DNA of 14,067 nucleotides from Alphaproteobacteria bacterium. GTDB taxonomy: Bacteria; Pseudomonadota; Alphaproteobacteria; Micropepsales; Micropepsaceae. Under the pieces are notes generated by a model. That model was not told where the DNA came from, did not search any database, and saw only the letters and a list, made by a program, of their open reading frames with translations. The position numbers and the translations under genes were made by a program. Where the stretch lies: contig DMER01000004.1 of assembly GCA_003451645.1 (NCBI GenBank), forward strand, positions 1 through 14,067. The letters run 5' to 3'. Below are positions 7,547 through 14,067 of the stretch, one piece after another; within the stretch, counting starts at the first letter, position 1, and each line of letters opens with the position of its first letter.

Positions 7547-8989
7547 ATGATATATCTCCTGTCTCAATCCTGGGGCTTTCTGGTCATCGCATGGCTGATT
7601 GGTGTGATTGTGGGCGGCATCTTGATGATGATGCGCAAATCCCAGCGCCAAGTGGAAACCGAGAACGATTTGCGCGATTCTCACAAGCGCGCTCTTGCGC
7701 AAGACAAAGAGCTGATGGACATGCGGACCAAGCTGGGCGAGCTGGAAGGCGTGCCCGAGGCAGAGCGGCGGACGCGCATTCAGGCCCGGCAAGAATTGAT
7801 TGACCGGATTGCCAAGCTGGAAACCGATCTGAGCGTCTCGCGCCAGAGTGAACGTCAGCACCGGGATGACTTGGATGAGCTCAAGCGGCAAACCAAGGAC
7901 CTCGCCAACAAGCTCACCGAAGAGCGCGCACGAGCGGATTCCGCCGAGCGCGCGGTGGGCGCGCGGCAAGAGTCTGAAGCATCACAGTCCAAAGAGATCT
8001 CTGCCTTGCAGGCGCGCTTGCAGGAGGCCCTTGGGCTTGTGCAAACGCGCGAGTCCGAAGTGGGCATGATGACGATGCAGATCGCGCAACTTGAGGGGCG
8101 ACCCGCCGTTTCGGCCGAAACGGAGAAGGAGCTGGACACCTACCGCACACGGATCTTTGAGATGGAGGCGCAACTCAAGACCGAGGCGGCCAGTGCCGCC
8201 GAGCGCACGACAACATTGCTGCAGCGGATAACGGACTTGGAAGGCACCGTCGCACAACTGCAAAACCAACCCAAGACGGTACTGCCGCCCCCAGAAATGG
8301 TTGCGGAACTGACCGCCGCACGCCGCGAGGCTGAGCAGGCGGTACAATTGCGCGGGCGCGTCAACGATCTGGAGCAGCGCTTGAGCAGAGCGCAGGCAAG
8401 TGCTGACCGTGTTCCGGACCTTGAGGACCGGATTGAAGAGCTCGAGGCGGATTTGCGGGCGGCGGCAAACGACGGCACCCAGAACGATGCCCTGCTTCAG
8501 CGCATCTTGGCCTTGGAGAGTGAGATCGCCCGCGACAAAGATCAGCATGCGGATGATGTGGCGAGGCTGCGCGACAGTGCGCGTGTGCATCAAGACGAGG
8601 TGGCTCAGCTGAAGGTCAAAGCTTTGGCCGCGGACAAACTCGAAACTGATCTTCAAAACGCCAAGGCCAAGCTTGTCTTGGCCGAACAACGGGCTGCCGA
8701 TCTTCAATCCGCGGGGTCTGACGAGGCCGCCCAGTTAAAGCGCCGCGTGCAAGAGATGGAGGCGCAGCTTCAACAAGCGCAACAGCCGGGCGCCGAGATC
8801 ACCACCCTGCGGGCGCGCCTCGCCGACATGGAAGCGCGGTTGATGGATGCTCAGCGGGCCAAGGACGAAGCGGCGATCCTGCGTGCGCAGATTGCGGACA
8901 TGGATGGGCGGCTTGGCCAGGCCTTGCGCAATGCGGCGGAGGCTGAAACCCTACGCGCCCGGGTACGCCAGCTGGAGGGCGGCAGCTGA
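7547..8989 (+). CDS. Membrane-anchored coiled-coil protein of unknown function
   Basis: I do not recognise a named family. The 480-residue protein has one hydrophobic segment (about 9-28, SWGFLVIAWLIGVIVGGIL) and then basic residues MMMRKSQ, which puts the rest in the cytoplasm by the positive-inside rule. Residues about 32-478 are nearly continuous coiled coil: rich in Glu, Gln, Arg, Ala and Leu, with heptad-like spacing and few prolines except QPKTVLPPPEM (about 243-253), which probably breaks the rod. The C-terminal end carries a 24-residue repeat at 420-443 and 444-467, plus a half copy. The start is ATG 7547, with AAAGG 7 bases upstream; a TTG at 7478 would overlap the OmpA stop but adds 23 residues unlike the rest. 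It follows the OmpA-like gene by 65 bases with no terminator seen, so the two are probably one transcript. It may be a structural or scaffolding partner. Confidence 0.8.
   Translation: MIYLLSQSWGFLVIAWLIGVIVGGILMMMRKSQRQVETENDLRDSHKRALAQDKELMDMRTKLGELEGVPEAERRTRIQARQELIDRIAKLETDLSVSRQSERQHRDDLDELKRQTKDLANKLTEERARADSAERAVGARQESEASQSKEISALQARLQEALGLVQTRESEVGMMTMQIAQLEGRPAVSAETEKELDTYRTRIFEMEAQLKTEAASAAERTTTLLQRITDLEGTVAQLQNQPKTVLPPPEMVAELTAARREAEQAVQLRGRVNDLEQRLSRAQASADRVPDLEDRIEELEADLRAAANDGTQNDALLQRILALESEIARDKDQHADDVARLRDSARVHQDEVAQLKVKALAADKLETDLQNAKAKLVLAEQRAADLQSAGSDEAAQLKRRVQEMEAQLQQAQQPGAEITTLRARLADMEARLMDAQRAKDEAAILRAQIADMDGRLGQALRNAAEAETLRARVRQLEGGS
8804..8986 (+). repeat. Tandem 72-base (24-codon) repeat in the 3' end of the coiled-coil gene
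   Basis: Two and a half in-frame copies: 8804-8875, 8876-8947 and a partial 8948-8986. Each copy opens with [TI]LRA[RQ] and continues [LI]ADM[ED]-x-RL in the two full copies. The length of 24 codons is not a multiple of 7, so heptad phase shifts between copies and a stutter is likely. Identity is clearer in protein than in DNA, which suggests an old duplication. Confidence 0.6.
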
Positions 8990-9020
8990 CGCGCCCTGCA
9001 GACCTCGAACCCTTGAGTCT

Positions 9021-12000
9021 TCATACCTCGGCGTCGTCGTGCTCTTCATCGCGTGGCGCGAGCAGCAAATACATGGCAGGCGTGACAAAACGCGACAGCA
9101 AGGTCGAGGAGATCAGGCCGCCAATGATCACCCAGGCCAATGGGGAATAAAGGCCTGAACTTTCAAACGCCAAGGGCAGCAGCCCGCCGATGGCGGTGAT
9201 ACTCGTCAAGAGCACTGGCAAGAACCGGATTTCACCCGCTTGCTCGATCGCCTCACGCAAGGGCACCCCTTGGGCCCGCAATTGGCTGGTAAAATCAACG
9301 AGCAAGATCGAGTTTTTGATCTCGATTCCAATCAGCGCGATAAAGCCGATCACCGCCGTAAAGGCCAGCGAATAACCAGCAAGCCATAGCGCGACCAAGC
9401 CTCCCATGACGCCCAACGGAATGATCCCGGCAACGACGCCGGTCACCTTGAACGAGCGGAACTCGAGGATCAACACCGCCATGATGCCAAACAGCGCAAT
9501 GATAATCGCCGTGCCCAGATTGGCGAAGCTGCGGCTTTGTGCTTCGGCTTGGCCGCCTGCACGGATTGCGTAACCGGGCGGCGGTTTGAGCTGCTCGCCC
9601 AAGCGGGCATAGACCTGTGTCGAGACTTGCGAGGTCAGAAATCCGGTCGCCGTGAAGCCTGTGATTGTTACCGTGCGTTCGCGGTTGATGCGGTCAATAC
9701 GCGAGGGACCAGGCTCGAAACGCGGTGTCGTCAATTGGCTGAGCGGCACGCCCTCTCCCGCTGAGGTCGGCACATAAATCCGGTCCAAGGCCGCGAGCTC
9801 ATTTCGAATATTGAGCGGCAACCGCACGACAACGGGGAACTCATCGCCGTCCGCCTCGCGGAACTCGGCCACGCGGTCGCCCGATAACGCGGTTCTCACC
9901 GCCGTGTCCATCGCGCCAGCGGGCACGCCCAAAAGGGCCGCCTTTTCGACATCCAGGCCGAGGTTGAGGTCCATGCGATCGAGCCGCACGGGATTGATGA
10001 CATTGCGGGTGCCGGGCGTTGCTTCGATGATTTCTGTTGCCTGGCGCGCCAGCTCTTTCAGCGTCGCGATGTCAGGACCGCTGATCCTGACTGCGATTGG
10101 CGCCTCGATCGGCGGACCGTTCTCAAAGACCCTGAGATTGATCTGGGTGCCAGGAATTTTGGCAAACTCCGCCCGCAGACCATCGAGGAAGCGCGGTGTC
10201 TCGCGCGGATCCCACTTTTTGATCTGCACATAGACTTGACCGTAATTGGTCCGGTTCTCTTCGGGGATGATGTTGTAGAAGATGCGCGGATTGCCGCGCC
10301 CCGTATTCGCCATCGTCCATTCTACCTGCGGCTGGCGGGCCAGAATGGCTTCGACCGCCCTGATCGCCCTGTCGGTCTCGGCAAGCGCGTTTCCGTCTGG
10401 CGTCTCAACATCGACCACGAATTGCGGCGTCTCGGCTGGCGGGAAGAGGCTCAACCCCAAACGAGGGATGAGCAGAAGCGAGGCCGCAAACGCACCCATG
10501 GAGATAATGACGATGAGCAAAGGACGCTGCAGAGCCACATGCAAGATCGGCCGGTAGATGCCATGGATCGCGGCCATGACAACACGCAGGAAAATATTGC
10601 CTTCCGGGTTCTCATGTTTGGAGAGCACACGGCTTGCCAAAAAGGGAATGATCGTCAATGACACCAGCAGCGAGGCGCCGACCGTGAATAAGACCGCCGC
10701 CGGCAAAGACCGCGTGAACCGCCCCGCACCCTCGGCCAAAAACAGCAGCGGCAAAAAGGCGAGCATCAGTGTCGCCGTGCAGCCGATGACCGCCACGCCA
10801 ATCTGATCCGTACCCGCGATCGCTGCCTGCCGCCTGGTTTTACCCTCCCGCAAATGGCGGGAAATATTCTCGGTCACGACGATCGAGTCGTCGACAAGCA
10901 AGCCCAGGGCCAAGACGAAGCCCGCAATCGAGAGCTGATTGATCGAGAAGCCAAAGGTCTGCAGCATCACCACGCCAATCGCGAGCGACAGGGGGATGGA
11001 GACCATGACCACGCTCGCGGCGCGCAAGCCCAGCGGCAACAACGTGATCGCGACAATGCCCAAGGCGATGCCAAAGTCGCGGGCCAGCGTGTTCAGGCGC
11101 TTGGCGACATTGACGGACTGGTCAAAGCCGCGGTTGATGGTGATGCCAGCTGGCAATTCCTTTTCTAGGGCGTCGATCGCCGCAAAAATCGCGTCGCGAA
11201 TGGCGAAGATATTCTGGTTGTCCTTGATATTGGCGGTCAGGAAAATCGCCCGTTGCCCCTTGAAGCGGGTCAGGTGACGGCTCTCGCCATCGGCCCAACT
11301 GACCGTTGCAATGTCCTTGACCCGCATGGCGCGGCCGTCACCGGCGCGGATGACTGTGTTGGCAATATCATCGAGCGATTTGAAATCGCCTGTCGCTTTC
11401 ACGTTGAAGCGCCTGGCGCCCGAATGCACGGTGCCCGCGGGCGCATCCACCGATTCCGCGCGCAAGGCTTGCGACACCAAGGTGACCGGCACGCCCAGCT
11501 GGGAGAGCTTGCCCATATCGACCGCCACATGAATCTCCGTAGGCGGCGCGCCCCACACCTCCGTCTCACGCACGCCAGGGATCCGCTCGATGATATCTTT
11601 GAGCTGCTCCGCGGAATCTTCCAAAGCGCGCAAAGGAACGCCGTCGCCGGTGTAGGCGATCTGGACAATATTCGTATAAGAGGTCCGGACCTTGTCGACG
11701 TCGAGCCGCACCAGATTGGCGGGCAAGGTCGACCGGATCGCGTTGACCTCGCGCACCGTTTCGTCGAACTTTTTCTCCGGGTCGGTCTCCCACAGAAACT
11801 CCGTCAAGATCACGGCAACGCCGTCTCGAATTGTGGTGCGGATTTCCTTGATGTCGTCCAACTGCTGATCGATGGTTTGTTCGATCGGCTCGACTACGAG
11901 CTTTTCCATCTCCTTAGGATCGGCACCGGGCAGGACCGCGGTGACAATCACAAAGGGAATGGGAAAGGAGGGGTCTTCCGCTCGCGGAATAGTCAGCACG

Positions 12001-12086
12001 GCATTCGTGCCAACCAGCAGCAGCATGATAAACATCACCAATGTGAATTGGTAATTGCGGACGAAAAATCCGCTAAAGGCGTTCAC
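9021..12086 (-). CDS. RND efflux pump inner-membrane permease (AcrB-like, HAE1 type)
   Basis: Full-length RND transporter (1021 residues) driven by proton influx; it would export drugs or other toxic compounds from the inner membrane and periplasm. The first transmembrane helix (about 12-32) is followed by a large periplasmic loop. Helices 2-6 lie at about 338-490, with the proton-relay pair D399-D400 in GLLVDDSIVVTEN. The second periplasmic loop and helices 8-12 (about 856-1010) include Lys924 in GIEIKNSILL, equivalent to the key Lys of AcrB. VDDSIVVTEN fits the hydrophobe/amphiphile class better than the heavy-metal class. The GTG start (12086-12084) overlaps the adaptor stop by 4 bases (GTGA), showing translational coupling, with a G-rich ribosome site just upstream. 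No channel gene follows: the next gene is convergent. Substrates cannot be read from sequence. Confidence 0.94.
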   Translation of the reverse strand: MNAFSGFFVRNYQFTLVMFIMLLLVGTNAVLTIPRAEDPSFPIPFVIVTAVLPGADPKEMEKLVVEPIEQTIDQQLDDIKEIRTTIRDGVAVILTEFLWETDPEKKFDETVREVNAIRSTLPANLVRLDVDKVRTSYTNIVQIAYTGDGVPLRALEDSAEQLKDIIERIPGVRETEVWGAPPTEIHVAVDMGKLSQLGVPVTLVSQALRAESVDAPAGTVHSGARRFNVKATGDFKSLDDIANTVIRAGDGRAMRVKDIATVSWADGESRHLTRFKGQRAIFLTANIKDNQNIFAIRDAIFAAIDALEKELPAGITINRGFDQSVNVAKRLNTLARDFGIALGIVAITLLPLGLRAASVVMVSIPLSLAIGVVMLQTFGFSINQLSIAGFVLALGLLVDDSIVVTENISRHLREGKTRRQAAIAGTDQIGVAVIGCTATLMLAFLPLLFLAEGAGRFTRSLPAAVLFTVGASLLVSLTIIPFLASRVLSKHENPEGNIFLRVVMAAIHGIYRPILHVALQRPLLIVIISMGAFAASLLLIPRLGLSLFPPAETPQFVVDVETPDGNALAETDRAIRAVEAILARQPQVEWTMANTGRGNPRIFYNIIPEENRTNYGQVYVQIKKWDPRETPRFLDGLRAEFAKIPGTQINLRVFENGPPIEAPIAVRISGPDIATLKELARQATEIIEATPGTRNVINPVRLDRMDLNLGLDVEKAALLGVPAGAMDTAVRTALSGDRVAEFREADGDEFPVVVRLPLNIRNELAALDRIYVPTSAGEGVPLSQLTTPRFEPGPSRIDRINRERTVTITGFTATGFLTSQVSTQVYARLGEQLKPPPGYAIRAGGQAEAQSRSFANLGTAIIIALFGIMAVLILEFRSFKVTGVVAGIIPLGVMGGLVALWLAGYSLAFTAVIGFIALIGIEIKNSILLVDFTSQLRAQGVPLREAIEQAGEIRFLPVLLTSITAIGGLLPLAFESSGLYSPLAWVIIGGLISSTLLSRFVTPAMYLLLAPRDEEHDDAEV

Positions 12087-13159
12087 TGGCCGCCCCCGCC
12101 CGCGATCGCGACCCTTTGCCCATTGCGCAAATAAGGTGCGCCTGCGGTCACGACCTGATCCCCGGCCTTCAGGCCCTGCCGGATCAGCGCATTTTCCCCG
12201 AACAGCCGCTCGACCACGACAGCAACGCGTGTCGCCACGCCTTGCGCGTCGATGCGGAACACATAGGCGATGTCGCCCCGGCCCTCGAGCAAAGCGATCG
12301 CAGGGATCGCCAGTAGGGCCTCGCTGCCATTGCCCAGCGTGGGTGCGATTGCAGCTTCGGCGATCAGACCCGAGCGCAGCCCTTGCGGTGGCGCATCCAA
12401 GGTGACTTCGACATCAAAGGCGCCCGACACGCGGTCGGCCTTGGCAGCGAGCCGCGTCACCCGGCCCGTGAGCGCGGTGCGGCCGAGGCCCGCCATCCGT
12501 ACGCGGACCGTATCGCCTGACCGTATACGGACAATATCACGGTCGGAAATCGGGACCTGCATGATGAGACCAGACCGCGCGTCACCGATGGTCACGACGG
12601 GCGCGCCCGGCGCCATTTGCTGCCCCGCCTCGGCATGGCGGATAAGGACAACGCCATCCGTCGGTGAGGACAAGGCGGCACGCGTTTCATCGAATTTCGC
12701 GGAGTTGAGCGCCGCCTGGGCCCGCTGAAAGGCGGTCTTGGCGTCTTCGACCCGGGCCTCGGAGGCAAAGCCGCCCGCGGCCAATTGTTGTGCGCGCTCC
12801 AAATTGGCTTTGGCCTGTGCGAAGGCCGCTTCCGCCTCGCCGCGCCGGCCGGACACATCGGTGGGGTCCGCGTTGACCAGTGCTTGGCCTGCCCGCACCT
12901 CATCGCCCACATCCACCGCATAGGCTTTGACCACGCCGCCGGTTTTGAAGGACAGCGCCACTTCGCGCTTGTAGAGTACAGTTCCCGTGGAGATGACGAG
13001 GGAGGCCTCGGCACTCGGCGCCGCTGTTGCGACCCGAACGGGGATGGGACGGTCTTGCGGCGCCTTGGCCGGGGATTGGGCAAATGCCGCTGACCCCGAG
13101 GTGAGCGCAAGGCTCAGCATCAGCGCGGTGCAGCGAAGTCTGATAGCCAAGCCCCTCAT
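12083..13159 (-). CDS. RND efflux periplasmic adaptor (membrane fusion protein)
   Basis: AcrA-type adaptor of 358 residues that would join the RND pump to an outer-membrane channel. A Sec signal peptide (1-27, ending AAFA before Gln28) has no lipobox Cys, so the mature protein is probably soluble in the periplasm rather than lipidated. The lipoyl half-motifs lie at about 65-99 (LSFKTGGVVKAYAVDVGDEV) and about 160-192 (SPTDGVVLIRHAEAG). They flank an alpha-hairpin (about 105-160, with AQAKANLERAQQL); the beta-barrel and membrane-proximal domains follow. The hairpin is short. The start is ATG 13159, with GGGG 7 bases upstream and a clean signal sequence directly after it; an in-frame TTG at 13192 would add 11 residues ahead of the signal. 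It is first in a two-gene operon with the pump and divergent from the TetR gene. Confidence 0.92.
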   Translation of the reverse strand: MRGLAIRLRCTALMLSLALTSGSAAFAQSPAKAPQDRPIPVRVATAAPSAEASLVISTGTVLYKREVALSFKTGGVVKAYAVDVGDEVRAGQALVNADPTDVSGRRGEAEAAFAQAKANLERAQQLAAGGFASEARVEDAKTAFQRAQAALNSAKFDETRAALSSPTDGVVLIRHAEAGQQMAPGAPVVTIGDARSGLIMQVPISDRDIVRIRSGDTVRVRMAGLGRTALTGRVTRLAAKADRVSGAFDVEVTLDAPPQGLRSGLIAEAAIAPTLGNGSEALLAIPAIALLEGRGDIAYVFRIDAQGVATRVAVVVERLFGENALIRQGLKAGDQVVTAGAPYLRNGQRVAIAGGGGQ

Positions 13160-13224
13160 GTGCGCCCCACATGCCGCGCCTGCTGGACCCAAACCCCAAC
13201 AATGTAAACGGCGTGAACTTGTGC

Positions 13225-13230
13225 TACAAT
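13225..13230 (+). promoter_or_regulatory. Candidate -10 box for the TetR-family gene
   Basis: TACAAT matches the sigma-70 -10 consensus at 5 of 6 positions. The best -35 at 17-base spacing is TGTAAA (13202-13207 region), only 3 of 6. A repressor gene with a poor -35 would be weakly expressed. The box lies on the same bases as the -10 candidate of the opposite strand. Confidence 0.35.
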
Positions 13231-13253
13231 AGCTGACAGATCATTGCGGTCAA
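13226..13253 (-). promoter_or_regulatory. Candidate promoter for the adaptor-pump operon
   Basis: On the minus strand: TTGACC (13253-13248, 5 of 6) and TATTGT (13231-13226, 4 of 6) with a 16-base spacer. Expected transcription start is near 13219, about 60 bases before the adaptor ATG. Short inverted repeats occur here: TTGT-GCT-ACAA around the -10, and TGAC...GTCA across the spacer. These are plausible TetR-type operator half-sites but too short to be sure. Confidence 0.4.
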
Positions 13254-13326
13254 GGATACGGTCGCGGTTACAGAGTCGAAGGTTGGCTCTGTGTATCTTT
13301 TATCCAACGCCCGGGTTTTGGCGGTT

Positions 13327-14019
13327 ATGGCAAAGGCGCATCCTGACGATGAAGAGGCCGCGGCATCTGCGGTCCGGCGCCGTTTGCCTGCGCCGCAGCG
13401 GCGGGTCCAGATCCTGGCGGTTGCGGGTGACCTATTCTCCCGTGAAGGCATCGATGAGAGTTCGATGCGCAAGATTGCAAGCAAGGCGGGTGTGTCGCCT
13501 GCGGTCCTCTACCGCCACTTCGCCGACAAGGATGCCTTGCTGTTTGCGCTCACCGAGTCGTTTTTCGAGCGGCTGAGTGCCGCCATGCGCGAGGCTTTCG
13601 CGACGGTCGACGGGCCGGTCGCGCGCATGCGGGCCTTGATGCGGACCTATCTGACCTTTGGCTTCGATAATCCGCATGAGTATCGCTTGACCTTTATGAC
13701 GGCGCTGCCGCGCCTCAAGCGCGATGCGGATATGAAGGCCTTCCGGCAGCGGGCGCGCAGTGGTGCTGTGATCGAGCCGCAAGAGCTCACCCTTGGCATG
13801 CATTGCTTTGGGATGTTGGAGCGCGGGATATCGGATCTCGTTGCCGCTGGGCACACGCGGCAAAGCAATCCCGCGGCACTCACCGAGGCGATTTGGGCGA
13901 GCGGGCATGGGCTTGTGTCATTGGTCATCACCCATGATGAGTTTGGCTGGACTGAGCGCGACGCACTGGTCGATACGGCGATCGATGTGATGTTGAATGG
14001 GCTGCTGCGGCACCCGTAA
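13327..14019 (+). CDS. TetR/AcrR-family transcriptional regulator, probable repressor of the adjacent RND pump
   Basis: A 230-residue regulator with an N-terminal TetR DNA-binding domain: RVQILAVAGDLFSREG, then the helix-turn-helix IASKAGVSPAVLYRHFADKDAL (about residues 50-72), which is the family signature. The C-terminal domain (about 85-225) should bind an inducing ligand and dimerise. It is divergent from the adaptor-pump operon with 167 bases between start codons, the usual arrangement for a local efflux repressor; this role is inferred from position. The start is uncertain. ATG 13327 gives a natural MAKAHPDDEE N-terminus but has little ribosome site. GTG 13291 has GAAGG 8 bases upstream but adds a hydrophobic stretch including a rare TTA codon. 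Confidence 0.88.
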   Translation: MAKAHPDDEEAAASAVRRRLPAPQRRVQILAVAGDLFSREGIDESSMRKIASKAGVSPAVLYRHFADKDALLFALTESFFERLSAAMREAFATVDGPVARMRALMRTYLTFGFDNPHEYRLTFMTALPRLKRDADMKAFRQRARSGAVIEPQELTLGMHCFGMLERGISDLVAAGHTRQSNPAALTEAIWASGHGLVSLVITHDEFGWTERDALVDTAIDVMLNGLLRHP

Positions 14020-14067
14020 GCGGGTCCGAGTTCGAGCGCGCGCCCTACAAAGAAAAAAGGGGGGGTA
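14020..14067. other. Short 3' tail without a recognised feature
   Basis: The 48 bases after the TetR stop hold no gene or hairpin that I can support. They end in A6 (14053-14058) directly followed by G7 (14059-14065), which differs sharply from the rest of the window. Confidence 0.5.

Noticed and set aside
7982..8707. Minus-strand open frame of 241 codons across the coiled-coil gene
   Set aside because: Antisense frames of Glu/Gln/Arg/Leu-rich coiled coils are often open and Leu-rich; this one has no start signal or motif of its own.
8976..8997. Inverted repeat AGGGCG...CGCCCT at the end of the coiled-coil gene
   Set aside because: A 6-base stem with a 10-base loop and no T-run is expected by chance in GC-rich DNA; not called as a terminator.
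11253..12134. Long open frame of 293 codons on the plus strand, antisense to the RND pump
   Set aside because: The composition is that of a shadow frame (rich in His, Arg, Gly, Asp), no motifs are seen, and the opposite strand encodes an unambiguous RND N-terminus.
12083..14019. Possible third component (outer-membrane channel) of the efflux system
   Set aside because: No open frame in either direction resembles a TolC-like protein, and the pump gene is followed by a convergent unrelated gene.
1..14067. CRISPR arrays, tRNA/rRNA genes, transposases, phage or integrase genes
   Set aside because: I looked for repeat-spacer patterns, tRNA-like ends and mobile-element proteins on both strands and found none. 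The gene content is ordinary chromosomal.

Overview
The window reads as about 14 kb of ordinary GC-rich chromosome from an alphaproteobacterium. This rests on the GC-rich codon use, an IalB-family envelope protein, an OmpA/BON-type protein resembling those common in alphaproteobacteria, and the Lhr-PdeM repair pair. I cannot place it below class. No tRNA, rRNA, CRISPR array, insertion sequence, phage gene or integration site was seen. Coding density is high, and no gap reaches 300 bases.

Layout: (1) Positions 1-3245, minus strand: a DNA-repair pair, an Lhr-core DEXH helicase (lhr) followed by the Mn-dependent metallophosphoesterase nuclease pdeM. They overlap by 8 bases, and pdeM runs off the left edge. 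In other bacteria these two belong to a four-gene cluster with an exonuclease and an ATP-dependent DNA ligase, so those two may lie just left of the window. (2) Positions 3381-5006, plus strand: a PiuC/YbiX-type Fe(II)/2-oxoglutarate hydroxylase, then an SDR reductase of the 2,4-dienoyl-CoA reductase type with an unusual active site. (3) Positions 5017-8989: an envelope block. A membrane-anchored IalB-family protein on the minus strand is divergent from a plus-strand pair made of an OmpA-domain protein with a duplicated BON-like region and a membrane-anchored protein that is nearly all coiled coil. (4) Positions 9021-14019: an RND efflux unit. A periplasmic adaptor and an RND pump overlap by 4 bases on the minus strand, with a divergent TetR-family gene that probably represses them. 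No outer-membrane channel gene is present, so the pump presumably uses a TolC-like channel encoded elsewhere.

Nothing here convincingly shows a wholly new system. The least explained part is the OmpA/BON-repeat plus coiled-coil pair, which could form an envelope-spanning structure: one partner binds peptidoglycan from its C-terminal domain and the other is anchored in the inner membrane. The RND/TetR intergenic region is also noteworthy, because divergent promoter candidates share almost the same -10 bases. Several starts appear to be TTG or GTG, so N-termini are stated with their alternatives.
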